A stretch of 33,355 nucleotides of DNA, taken from Acidimicrobiia bacterium. Its GTDB lineage: Bacteria > Actinomycetota > Acidimicrobiia > IMCC26256 > PALSA-610. Below the pieces are notes generated by a model, which was not told the origin of the DNA, ran no database searches, and was given only the letters and a program-made list of their open reading frames with translations. Both the position numbers and the translations under genes were made by a program. The DNA lies in the NCBI GenBank assembly GCA_027494135.1, contig JAOSJK010000003.1:1-33355 (forward strand). The letters are read 5' to 3'. Below are positions 9,044 through 17,088 of this stretch, in pieces (positions within the stretch are counted from its first letter, which is position 1; each line of letters opens with the position of its first letter).

Positions 9044-9184
9044 CTAATCCCACCAGAACGGCCAGAGACCCTCGTTGACGAGCTGCGGCGCGTAGTCGCG
9101 GATCGAGCCGGCGCCCTGGTCGATGTTGTCCGTGCAGAAGGCGTAATGCTCGGCCGAGATGGCCGTCGCGGACTCGAGATCCCA
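9044..9184 (-). pseudogene. C-terminal remnant of a DUF4253 protein
   Basis: On the minus strand an open frame without a start reads [16 protein letters not shown], then [10 protein letters not shown] and finally [12 protein letters not shown] before TAG (9044-9046). The AEHYAFC.DNI.QG...WWD pattern is the ending of DUF4253 proteins, function unknown. Only about 46 of roughly 200 residues remain. Homology stops abruptly near 9184, exactly where the truncated restriction gene begins on the other strand, so both genes lost their 5' parts at one junction. Confidence 0.65.
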
Positions 9185-9186
9185 GC

Positions 9187-10506
9187 GAGTACGTCGCCCG
9201 CTTCCCGGGCCGGAGCGCGGAGGACCTCACCGACGAGGACATCCTGCGCGAGGTCCTGAATACCGTCGGCAAGCCCGGCCGGCTCGGCGCGGACATTCGC
9301 TGCGTGGTGTCGGTCTCGATGCTGACCGAGGGCTGGGACGCCAACACGGTCACCCACATCCTCGGCATTCGGGCGTTCGGGACGCAGCTGCTGTGCGAGC
9401 AGGTCGTCGGACGGGCCCTGCGGCGGGCGAGCTACGACACCAACCCCGACGGGCTATTCGAACCGGAATACGCCGAGGTCCTCGGCGTCCCGTTCACCTT
9501 CCTGGCCACGACCGGCAAGGGCAAGGTTCGGGCGCGCAAGCCGGTGCTCGTCGTTCGATCGCTGCCCGAGCGTTCGAACCTTCGGATCGAGTTCCCGCGG
9601 GTCGTCGGCTATCGCTTCGAGATGCCCAAGGAGCGCATCGAGGCGACCTTCGACGAGCGCTCGATCCGAGCTTTCGACCCGCGACGTCCCGACGAAGACC
9701 GAGCTCGACCCGATCGTCGGCGAGATGAAGCTGCCCGACCTGCCGCTCCGTGAACACCGCCTCAACACCGTCGCCTTCGCGATCGCCAAGCGGACGCTCG
9801 ACAATTACTTCCGCGACCCCGAGGGCCGTGCGAAGCCCTCGGCTGTTCCCGCAGCTCGTCACGATCAGCCGCCGCTGGATCGACGAGTGCGTCGAGCCGT
9901 ACCTCGGCGACGGCGCCTTCCCGCAGATGCTGCTCCCGGCCGAGTGGAGCCACGCCGCGGCGGAGAAGATCCACCGCGCGATCACGAACGCCACAAAGGG
10001 CGAGCGCCGCCTCGTCCCGACCCTCCGCGCCTACGACTCGATCGGCTCGACCGACGACGTCTACTTCGAAACGACGAAGACGACCTACGACACGACCAAG
10101 AGCCACGTGAACCGCGTCGCCCAGGACTCCGGCTGGGAGACCGAGCTCGCCGCAAAGCTGGAGGACATGCCCGAGGTCGTCAGCTACGTCAAGAACCAGG
10201 GCCTGAACCTGAAGATCCCGTACAGCTACGAGGGCCGCGCCGCCAACTACGTCCCCGACTTCCTCATTCAAATCCGCGACCGTCACTCGACCGGCGACGA
10301 CGACCTCCTGACGCTGCTTTTGGAGGTCTCCGGCGAGGCCAAGAAGGAGAAGCAGGCCAAGGTCGCCGCGGCGAACGATCTCGATCCCGGCCGTCAACAA
10401 CTGGGGCGGCCTCGGCCGCTGGGCCTTCCTCGAGGTCACCCACATGGAGAACGCGGCCGACCTGATCCGGTCGCGCTACCTCGGGCCCGTGGTGGCTGGA
10501 CGATGA
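9187..10506 (+). pseudogene. Type III-like restriction/helicase subunit, 5'-truncated (C-terminal half)
   Basis: Matches the C-terminal half of large DEAD/DEAH-type restriction subunits (BPTD_3080-like, about 1000 residues). [20 protein letters not shown] and QVVGRALRR are helicase motifs V and VI, so motifs I-III, including the Walker ATP site, are absent. A C-terminal nuclease-like region shows YVPDFLIQI and LLLEVSGEAKKEKQ, the PD...ExK layout, but with Ser where Lys is expected. Frame breaks near 9685, 9835 and 10380. Homology starts at 9187 with EYVARFPGR and no start codon or ribosome site. It cannot hydrolyse ATP as it stands. It is convergent with the DUF2442 gene (6 bp apart) and upstream of the methyltransferase. 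Confidence 0.8.
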
Positions 10507-10511
10507 AGCGA

Positions 10512-10817
10512 CTACTTCGATCGCTTCGCCTGAAGCCACCGAACGGGCAGACCAAAGGACGGGTCCTCGGGCAGCCCCGGGAGCGATGGGACCGACACGC
10601 TGTCGTCGAGCGCCGGCCAGTAGATTGCCGCCCCGTCTCCCTCGAGCACCATGTCGCACCGTTGGGCGTCGGTTGCATCCGACAGAAACCCGAACCACTG
10701 GAACGGCACCGTCAACTCGCGACCGTCGACGAGTCGAACCCACACGGAACCGGGGACGATCCGGACCTCGGCCGCGCGCGGCCAGGTCTCTGGGAGGCTA
10801 TGGACCGAAGTACTCAT
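10512..10817 (-). CDS. DUF2442 domain protein (predicted TA partner of DUF4160)
   Basis: 101 residues, intact. The family pattern is visible: VWVRLVDGRELTVPFQWF (strand pair after the DGR turn) and GDGAAIYWPALDDSVSV, the DUF2442 core G.GI.WP.LDED. Start is ATG 10817, inside the last codons of the DUF4160 gene (20 nt overlap), so the two are translationally coupled. DUF4160-DUF2442 pairs are generally treated as putative toxin-antitoxin modules by genomic association; which is the toxin is not clear from sequence. The pair lies between the two restriction-modification genes on the opposite strand. Confidence 0.82.
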   Translation of the reverse strand: MSTSVHSLPETWPRAAEVRIVPGSVWVRLVDGRELTVPFQWFGFLSDATDAQRCDMVLEGDGAAIYWPALDDSVSVPSLPGLPEDPSFGLPVRWLQAKRSK

Positions 10818-11031
10818 GCCAACGCCTCAGGAACTCCTCGCCATGCGCCCTGACGACCGTCTCGATCCGCCGAAGATCGCGCCGAGTGTAGCCCGTGCTG
10901 CCCTCTTCGACGACCGGGTCGAGATTGAAGACCGCCTCCTTGCCGGGCGACGAAACATGGACATGCGGCGGATCGTGCTCCCGCGAGTGGAAATGGAACC
11001 GGTGAGGGCCGATCCGCAGCAGGGTGGGCAC
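10798..11031 (-). CDS. DUF4160 domain protein (predicted TA partner of DUF2442)
   Basis: 77 residues from GTG 11031 (MPTLLRIGPHRFHFHSREH). The DUF4160 hallmarks are the FHSREHDPPHVHV segment, rich in His, and a C-terminal helix RAHGEEFLRRWHEYFG. It is intact and first of the two-gene unit. The clustered His/Glu/Asp residues could form a metal or catalytic site; this is inference. It is the upstream gene, the commoner position for either the toxin or the DNA-contacting partner in such pairs, so no role is assigned. Confidence 0.82.
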   Translation of the reverse strand: MPTLLRIGPHRFHFHSREHDPPHVHVSSPGKEAVFNLDPVVEEGSTGYTRRDLRRIETVVRAHGEEFLRRWHEYFGP

Positions 11032-11114
11032 GCCGACCTCGCGACATGGTCGGCGGGCGAGGATTGTCCGGTTCGGCGGTTCACTGCGGCTTACTCGCCA
11101 GCCGGAGGAAGGGC

Positions 11115-11270
11115 ATGATCAGCCTGCTTCGACGCTTTCTAGGCGAATCGGGGGCCGCACGACCAGCACAGCGCCCGACGCCGCCGATTGTCATGCCGGA
11201 CCTGCCTACGCGCACGGTTCGGATCGCAGGTCAACATTCAACCATCGAGCCCGGAATCAGTCATGTCTGA
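11115..11270 (+). CDS. Small ORF upstream of the methyltransferase
   Basis: 51 residues starting MISLLRRFLGESGAA, with GGAGGAAGGG just upstream (core 7 nt from ATG). It ends ISHV at TGA 11268-11270, overlapping the methyltransferase ATG by 8 nt, as expected of a coupled leader gene. No domain is recognised; the middle is Pro/Thr-rich. It could be a real small partner or a translated leader that sets methyltransferase expression. Confidence 0.4.
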   Translation: MISLLRRFLGESGAARPAQRPTPPIVMPDLPTRTVRIAGQHSTIEPGISHV

Positions 11271-13908
11271 CAAGATCACGCCCGTCCGCTCGCTCGGGCA
11301 CGATGGCGCGAGCCGCCCGAACATCCCGACCGCCGAGCTCGAGTCGTTCGTCCGGGACGAAGAGAAGAGGCCGACCATCCTGCGCTACCCGCGCGACCCG
11401 ACCCTCGACCCGCAGCTTGTCTGGAAGGGCAAGGACGAGCAGGACGGCCGCGACCTCGAGGTGCCGGCGGTCCCGATCTACATCGAGGAGACGATCGACC
11501 GCTCGCGCTGATCGAGGACCTGCGCTCGACGAGCGAGGGCCGCCGGACCGAGGAGCAGCTCGGCTTCTTCGGGCCGTACACGGACCTGACGTTCGACGAG
11601 AAGGTCGACTTCTACCGCCACGCCGGCAAATGGTCGAACCGGATGATCCTCGGCGACTCCCTGCTGGTGATGACCAGCCTCGCCGAGAAGGAGGGCCTCA
11701 AGGGCCAGGTCCAGACGATCTACGTCGACCCGCCGTACGGGATCAAGTTCGGCTCGAACTGGCAGGTCTCGACTCGCCGGACCGACGTCAAGGATGGCAA
11801 GCTAACAGATCTCACCCGCCAGCCTGAGCAGGTTCAGCGCCTACCGCGACACGTGGGAGCTCGGCGTCAATTCATACCTGAGCTACCTTCGCGACAGGTT
11901 CAACGTCGCACGGGATCTCCTTACGCCCAGTGGATCGGTATTCGTCCAGATCGGCGACGAGAACGTCCATCTGGTCCGCTCGATCCTCGATGAGGTCTTC
12001 CACCCGAGCAACTTCATTTCGCAGATCGCGTTCAGAAAGACAGCCGGGCGACCGGCGAATTCTTGCGCCAACGGCTGATTACGTCCTGTGGTACGCGAAA
12101 GAGCGCGGGGCGGTGAAGTATCGGCCGATCTACCGGCCGAAAGGCGTCGGCCTTGCCGGGTCGGACGCGTATGACACAGTTGAAGAGCCCAACGGGAGGC
12201 GTCGGCGGCTGACACCGAGTGAGAGGTCCGGCTCCGTCCCAATTGCCGGCCGTGTACTCCGCTACCAGATCCTCACGTCACCCCGAATCCGGAGAGGCCA
12301 GGACCGGGATTACCCCGTTGCCGTCGACGGTCGGGAGTACCTGCCAACGTCGGGCGAGTGGAAGACGAATCGAACTGGGATGGAGCGCCTCATCGCGGCC
12401 GGAAGAGTAGCCGCCACCGGGGGCGGCCTGTCCTACATCCGTTATCTCGAGGACTTTCCCGCGTTTCCCTACAACAACGTCTGGGAAGACACGCAGTCAG
12501 GCAGCGCGATGGAAAAGGTGTATGTCGTCCAGACAAACACCAAGATCATGGAGCGCGCTCTCCTGATGACGACAGATCCCGGCGACCTTGTGCTCGACCC
12601 GACGTGCGGCTCTGGCACGACGGCCTACGTCGCCGAGCAGTGGGGGAGGCGCTGGATCACGATCGACACGAGCCGCGTCGCGCTCGCCCTCGCACGCTCG
12701 AGGCTGATGGCCGCGAAGTACCCGTGGTACCTGCTCGCCGACTCGGAGGCCGGCGTCCGCAAGGAAACCGAGCTGACCGGCCGGGCGCCGCCGAGCCCGA
12801 TGCCGGCGACGACCGGCGATGTCCGTCGGGGCTTCGTGTACGAGCGCGTGCCGCACGTGACCCTGAAGTCGATCGCCCAGAACCCCGACATCCGCGAGGG
12901 CATGACGCGCGAGGAGATCGACGCCGCCATCGCGCGCCACGCCGAGACCGAGACCCTGTTCGACCGCCCGTACGAGGACCGAAGGTCGTGCGCGTGTCGG
13001 GCCCGTTCACGGTCGAGAGCCTGTCGCCGCACCGTGTCCTTCGAACCGGGCCGGAGGACGAGTCGCCCGAGATCCCGGCGCCCGTCGAGTCGGTCGACGC
13101 CAGCCGCTTCGTCACGACGATCCTCGACAACCTCCGCAGGGCCGGGGTCCAGAACGGCAAGCGCAACGAGCGGCCTCGAATTCCAGCCGCACCTGCATCC
13201 AGGCCGTCGGCACCCGCGTCTACGTCCGGGGGTAGGGGAGACACCGAGAGCGGCAAGGCGGGACGGCGGCGATCGCCATCGGCCCCGAGTTTGGGACCGT
13301 CGGCCCCGAACTGGTCCGAGACGCCGCCAAGGAGGCCGTCAAGATCGCCGACCTGCTCGTTGTGTGCGGCTTCGCGTTCGACCCGCTTGTAGGGGAGGAG
13401 GCATCGAGCCTCGGGCGCCTGACGATCCTGCGCGCCCGGATGAACCCGGACCTCGCGATGGGGGAGGACTCTCAAGAAGACCGGCACCGGCAACCTGTTC
13501 ATGGTCTTCGGCGAGCCCGACATCGATGTCCGCGAGGTCTCCTCGAACGGCTCGGCCGACGAGGCGATGCTCCAGGTCGAGATCCGCGGCCTTGACGTTT
13601 ACGATCCGACCACCGGCGAGCTACGGACGTCCGCGCTCGACAGCGGCGACAACCCGATCGCCGCCTGGTTCCTCGACACCGACTACGACGGCGACGCCTT
13701 CTTCGTCCGCCACGCCTACTTCACCGGCGCCGAGGATCCCTACGACAAGCTCCGGCGTGCGATCAAAGGCGTCATCGCGCCCGAGGCCTGGGACTCTGTC
13801 AACTCGACCGTCTCCCGCCCCTTCCCGCGCCCGCGCTCGGGCAAGATCGCCATCAAGGTCATCAACCACTACGGCGATGAGGTCCTGAAGGTCATGGTGC
13901 TGCGGTGA
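11263..13908 (+). CDS. Site-specific DNA methyltransferase, type III Mod-like (N4/N6, beta class)
   Basis: About 880 residues after repair; methylates adenine N6 or cytosine N4 to protect host DNA. Motif [13 protein letters not shown] comes first and motif [16 protein letters not shown] later, the beta-class order. Between them lies a long variable region (target recognition) and [11 protein letters not shown]. The C-terminal about 200 residues form a separate module ([60 protein letters not shown]), the one duplicated at 17.1 kb. Frame breaks near 11510, 11775-11845, 12065, 12978, 13172, 13235 and 13465. Start ATG 11263 overlaps a small upstream ORF. The cognate restriction gene lies upstream but is truncated, so the enzyme may now act as an orphan. 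Confidence 0.85.
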
Positions 13909-14082
13909 GCGGATCCCATGTGCTTTATGAGCTGTGCCATGTCGATCACCCATAGAAACGTGAGTCCAACCCTTGACGTCTCCTAAGTTGAGCACCCGCA
14001 TTGACACGTCAGTACTATTCGCCTGCAAGGAACTCCCTGTTGGGTCGATTCCAACGGAGAGGGGAGGGGTGAGAGGGTGCCA

Positions 14083-14502
14083 ATGCCCACGCTAGAGGCG
14101 CGACCAGCCTTGCCGACTCTCGATCCACCTAGCACCACTCCATCGCTCCTTGATCGCGTCCGGCGCGCGTTCTCTGGCCCACCAGAGCCGTCGTCGCCCT
14201 CTGTGCAGCCGCAGGCACCATCCAACTGGGACAACGTTGGGCTCGCCGTCGAACGCTCGGTCGAGACATTCGTGGCTGCCGTCTCCGGGATCCAGAACAT
14301 ACTGTGGATCAGGGCCCGCAGCGCCGGTCCCCGAGTTCACTTCCTCGTTGCCGCAAGCGGAAGTTGGGCGGACACGATCGACAACATCGAGGATCGTATC
14401 TTCCCGTTGGTAAAGCGGAGCGGGAAGGCGTTTGACTACGACGTGGTCGAGGCGACCGACATTGACCACGCCGGCTACGTTCAGGTCCACCCGGTGCGTT
14501 AG
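14083..14502 (+). CDS. Hypothetical protein, first gene of a HEPN-like pair
   Basis: 139 residues, uninterrupted, from ATG 14083 (MPTLEARPALPTLDPP). The first 50 residues are Pro/Ser-rich and probably disordered; from SNWDNVGLAVERSVETFVAAV onward it looks globular, with alternating strands (ILWIRAR, VHFLVAAS) and an acidic helix (ADTIDNIEDRIFPLV). I do not recognise the family. The stop lies 5 nt before the start of a HEPN-like gene, so the two should be cotranscribed. By analogy with MNT-HEPN and other HEPN pairs it may be the antidote, but it lacks the nucleotidyltransferase GS...D.D motif. Its GC is lower than that of the methyltransferase before it. Confidence 0.6.
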   Translation: MPTLEARPALPTLDPPSTTPSLLDRVRRAFSGPPEPSSPSVQPQAPSNWDNVGLAVERSVETFVAAVSGIQNILWIRARSAGPRVHFLVAASGSWADTIDNIEDRIFPLVKRSGKAFDYDVVEATDIDHAGYVQVHPVR

Positions 14503-14507
14503 TCTGA

Positions 14508-14876
14508 GTGTCCGAGCGCCACACGCACCGAACGGCCGCGGAGACGAACGCCAGCCTCGCTGCCAAGTTGGAGGCTGCTGGCGGTTCCTCGGCTCGTCTG
14601 GGTCCCAACATTCATCTTCTACGCACTCGTCCAAGTGATAGAAGCGCGATTAGCTGATCACAACGAGCACCATGGCGAGCATTCCGATCGCATGGCGGCG
14701 GTGTACCACCGGCGAGCAGCGCGGCCGGGCCCGCGGGGTACCGGAAGCTCCAGAAGCTGAGTTGCGACTGGCGGTATCGCGGCACAGTTCCCGCAGGAGG
14801 CGACCTCACCGACGCGAAGAGGTGGGCGCAGGACGTCGCGGCTTCGATTCGAGAGCCCCTTCCAGATCCGCTTTAG
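14508..14876 (+). CDS. HEPN-like domain protein (putative toxin)
   Basis: Begins GTG 14508 (SERHTHRTAAETNASLAAKLEA) 5 nt after the previous stop. Two compensating frame breaks (near 14595 and 14745) hide the core, which reads WVPTFIFYALVQVIEARLAD, then EHSDRMAAVYH and YRKLQKLSCDWRYRG. This matches the layout of HEPN proteins of the type F(Y/V)AALHYVEAYLA...H..R...V...YR.L...S.D.RY. RMAAVYH fits the RX4-6H RNase motif, though its position is not the classical one. It ends IREPLPDPL at TAG 14874-14876. HEPN toxins are typically RNases; activity here is inferred. Confidence 0.5.
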
Positions 14877-15088
14877 CTACGCATCCAGTCGCGAGCAACG
14901 TCTCCCACAAGCGCTGATCCACGCCGATGCGGCGATCGGCGTCCGCACTTACGCGAACATACGTTCTCATCGGTGTGGACGAACTGTGGACAGAATCCAG
15001 CTGGCTGAGAGTGAGCGTTCGAAACTTCGTGGACAACCTGCTGGTTCCAAATCGAACAGCATGGGAATATGCAGTCTCAGCTGCATAG
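14838..15088 (+). CDS. Hypothetical protein fragment after the HEPN-like gene
   Basis: A protein-like reading RFESPFQIRFSYASSREQR, then LPQALIHADAAIGVRTY, and after a frame break near 14950 YVLIGVDELWTESSWLRV followed by FVDNLLVPNRTAWEYAVSAA, ending TAG 15086-15088. No start codon can be fixed. It could be a third small gene of the HEPN operon, or the true C-terminus of the HEPN-like protein if its stop at 14874 is also an indel artefact. The family is unknown. Confidence 0.35.
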
Positions 15089-15132
15089 AACTGCAGCAGC
15101 TGCGAGGATCCCGGTGTAGTAGGGAGCCCGAA

Positions 15133-15333
15133 ATGGCCTCCATGGACCCTGAGCACATTTCGCGCCTGCTATTGCAGCTCGAGAACGTGCTCCGGCTGCG
15201 GGCGCTAATCGGCAACGCCGAGGCTGACTTGGACGGTGTCCCGGAGCCAGACCCCGAACTCCTCGATGCTTATCGTCGGGCCACAGCTCACCTTGAAGCC
15301 CAAGCAGATCGGCTAAGGCGCAGGACGGAATGA
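15133..15333 (+). CDS. Small hypothetical protein
   Basis: 66 residues, intact, from ATG 15133 (MASMDPEHISRLLLQLENVL), preceded by AGGGAG. Mostly helical and charged: VLRLRALIGNAEADL, then a Pro-containing linker and a C-terminal helix LDAYRRATAHLEAQADRLRRR. No known domain is seen. It is the last gene before the IS110 remnant. It may be part of the preceding unit, but a 44-nt gap separates it. Confidence 0.5.
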   Translation: MASMDPEHISRLLLQLENVLRLRALIGNAEADLDGVPEPDPELLDAYRRATAHLEAQADRLRRRTE

Positions 15334-15397
15334 CGACCGCCACGAACCTGTCAGCCGAGGCGCCGGTCAGGGTCTTATGTGGCGTCCGCGCAGCGAC

Positions 15398-15908
15398 CTA
15401 CCGGCCCGACGCGCCGAGGATGTTGGTCGCGACCGCGCCGAGCTTGATATTGGCGCCCTCGAGGACCTTGTGCAGGCGCTCGGCCTCGCGGCTCCGCTCG
15501 CCGACGAGACTCTTGCGGTAGCGGACCAGCTCGCGCAGCTCCCGGCCGGCCCGGTCGGGCACGAAGGACGGCCGCAGCAGGCCGTGGCGCAGCAGGTCGG
15601 CGATCCACTCGGCGTCATGGACGTCGGTCTTACGCCCCGGCACGGCCCGCATGTGGCGGGCATTGACGAGCAGGAGCTCGAGGTCGTGGCCCTCGAGCAG
15701 GTTCCAGATCGGCTTCCAGTAGACGCCGGTCGACTCCATCGCGACGGTCGTCACCCCGTGCTCCACCAGCCAGTCGGCCAGACCCAGCAGCTCGGCGGTC
15801 ATCGTCCCGAACGTGCGGATCTCACGGGCCTCGGGGCGTGATCGCGCAGGCGACGACGGTGTCGCGGTGGATGTCGAGCCCGGCACAGCGTTCGTAGACG
15901 ACGTCCAT
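15398..15908 (-). pseudogene. IS110-family transposase, N-terminal (DEDD) part only
   Basis: The N-terminal RuvC-like half of an IS110/IS1111-type DEDD transposase: start ATG 15908 (MDVVYERCAGLDIHRDTVVACAIT), GLDIHRD (first Asp), VAMESTGVYWKP (Glu), and KTDVHDAEWIADLL (DxxD). A stop codon follows NILGASGR directly, so the C-terminal serine-containing Transposase_20 domain (about 200 residues) is absent and the element is probably dead. One frame break near 15838 is a run of four C where three restore the frame, a useful sign of homopolymer error. No target repeats were recognised; IS110 elements often lack terminal inverted repeats. Confidence 0.85.
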
Positions 15909-16243
15909 GACCACACCGCTCCTCTCCAGCGCGGCGGGCGGGCGACCTCGACCTTCAGACTCTAGCCTGCGTGCTTCCCCGGATCGGGAGCAACAATGCG
16001 TTGGTGCCTCGAGGTCGCCGGGACCAGACTAACGACGGACTCATGGCACCAAGGTAACCCGACCTCTGCCACCCACCGCCGCGATCATTTTCACACTGCG
16101 TGGCGGCCGAGAGGCCATGGAGGACTAACGGACGCGGTGGCTCGGCGACGAGACGTCGCGCGTCCTCCGATCGGTGGGCTTCGAGACCTCGAGCTGGCTC
16201 GAAAACGTCGCGATGACTGGCGGAGCAGGGGAGCTAGGTGAGT
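15909..16243. other. Intergenic region between the IS110 remnant and the XRE gene
   Basis: Probably includes the 5' noncoding flank of the IS110 element, where such elements can encode a guide-like RNA. I see no clear hairpin or repeat pair. A weak plus-strand frame (to about 16241) gives no recognisable protein. Confidence 0.35.
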
Positions 16244-16272
16244 TTGACGATATCGGTCATGACCGATATGGT
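16244..16272 (+). promoter_or_regulatory. Promoter with 20-bp palindromic operator filling the spacer
   Basis: TTGACG (16244-16249, -35) and TATGGT (16267-16272, -10) are 17 bp apart, and the spacer holds the perfect palindrome ATATCGGTCATGACCGATAT (16250-16269). It drives the XRE gene that starts at 16293. A dimeric repressor bound here would exclude RNA polymerase, so autorepression by the XRE protein is likely. Confidence 0.75.
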
Positions 16273-16292
16273 GACCGACGACGGAGGCGCAC

Positions 16293-16577
16293 ATGGACGA
16301 CTCCGGATCTGTCGATCCAGCACCGGATCGAAGCCAACCCCGAATACGCCGAACTCCCCGAGGCCGAAATTCGGCGCCAGCGGCTCATCCAGCGGCTGGT
16401 GGCGGAGCGGAAGGCCAACGGGCTGACGCAGGCCGCCGTCGCCAAGGCCATGCGCGTCGGCCAGTCAGTCGTCGCGGAGATCGAGTCGGCCAAGGGCGAC
16501 ATCCGGTACTCGACGCTCGACCGCTCGCCGCCGCCGTGTCGCATCGTCGGGTCAGGCTCGAGCTCGTCAGCGACTGA
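16293..16577 (+). CDS. XRE-family helix-turn-helix regulator (antitoxin-like)
   Basis: About 95 residues. After MDDS and a frame break near 16308 it reads SIQHRIEANPEYAEL, a helix rich in Arg/Glu, then LTQAAVAKAMRVGQSVVAEIE, the HTH_3 DNA-binding core, and after a second break near 16530 AAAVSHRRVRLELVSD at the TGA 16575-16577. The long N-terminal helix and short C-terminus resemble HigA-type antitoxins. No toxin gene is recognisable immediately up- or downstream, so the partner may be lost, or the protein may be a solitary regulator. The strong palindrome in its own promoter argues for autoregulation. Confidence 0.72.
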   Translation: MDDSGSVDPAPDRSQPRIRRTPRGRNSAPAAHPAAGGGAEGQRADAGRRRQGHARRPVSRRGDRVGQGRHPVLDARPLAAAVSHRRVRLELVSD

Positions 16578-16700
16578 ACCCGCGAGCTCCGGCGCGCGAC
16601 TCGATGCCGGGGAGGGTTTTCCTCCATAGACGAGGCCCCGGGGTCTGGCCGTATAGTCGGGCACGGCCCCCGGTGTCGTACTGCGAGGCGGGGGAGGGAA

Positions 16701-16835
16701 GTGTTCGAGCCAGGCTGGCGGCACGGGAGTCTCGCGCTGCTCGAGACTCCGGACGAGCGGTGCGAAACCGCGCACGCACGAGCGGTCTCCCGCGACGAGT
16801 CCCTTCTGACGTCGGCGAGAGCCGCGCGTGGCTGA
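16701..16835 (+). CDS. Small ORF, unknown
   Basis: 44 residues starting GTG 16701 (MFEPGWRHGSLALLETPDER) directly after GGGGGAGGGAA, the strongest ribosome site in this part. A TATAGT -10 candidate lies at 16652-16657. It ends SARAARG at TGA 16833-16835, overlapping the next GTG (16828) by 8 nt. No domain is recognised; it may be the start of a longer gene cut by an indel. Confidence 0.35.
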   Translation: MFEPGWRHGSLALLETPDERCETAHARAVSRDESLLTSARAARG

Positions 16836-17088
16836 CGGCGCCGGCGATGCCGCTCGGACCCAGCGCCATCGCACGGCGATGGCCCACAGCACGCTCACGA
16901 TCCTGCTCGACCGCGCCGGCGGTCGTGTCGAGTTCACGGAAGCGGATTATCAGCGCGTCGTCGCCCGATATGGCGGCAGGTCCGAGATGAACCTGCGTCT
17001 TGAAGTCGTTCGTCAGGCTGGTCGACCCGACATGCTCGTCGCCCGACTCGAGCGCAAGCCGGCCAAGAACCTCGACCTGCCGAGTTGA
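16828..17088 (+). CDS. Small hypothetical protein adjoining the methyltransferase fragment
   Basis: 86 residues from GTG 16828, or 69 from ATG 16879 (MAHSTLTILLDRAGGRVEFTEADYQRVVARYGG, here only as landmarks). The body looks like a compact alpha/beta protein: TILLDRAGG, a helix ADYQRVVARY, then MNLRLEVVRQ and DMLVARLERK. I do not recognise the family. It ends LDLPS at 17088, just where homology to the methyltransferase C-terminus begins in another frame (about 17090), so its 3' end may be defined by a recombination junction. Confidence 0.45.
   Translation: MADGAGDAARTQRHRTAMAHSTLTILLDRAGGRVEFTEADYQRVVARYGGRSEMNLRLEVVRQAGRPDMLVARLERKPAKNLDLPS

Noticed and set aside
13973..14018. Possible promoter TTGACG / TTGACA upstream of the gene at 14083
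   Set aside because: Neither -35 candidate has a -10 at 16-18 bp; the nearest TACTAT is at the wrong distance.
14954..14967. SOS-box-like CGAACATACGTTCT, close to the LexA site of Gram-positive bacteria
   Set aside because: It lies inside a convincing coding stretch (TYVLIGVDELW reading) with no promoter or gene start just downstream, so it is probably chance.
15398..15841. Long plus-strand open frame opposite the IS110 gene
   Set aside because: It is the complement of a clear transposase reading and shows no domain; shadow frame in GC-rich DNA.
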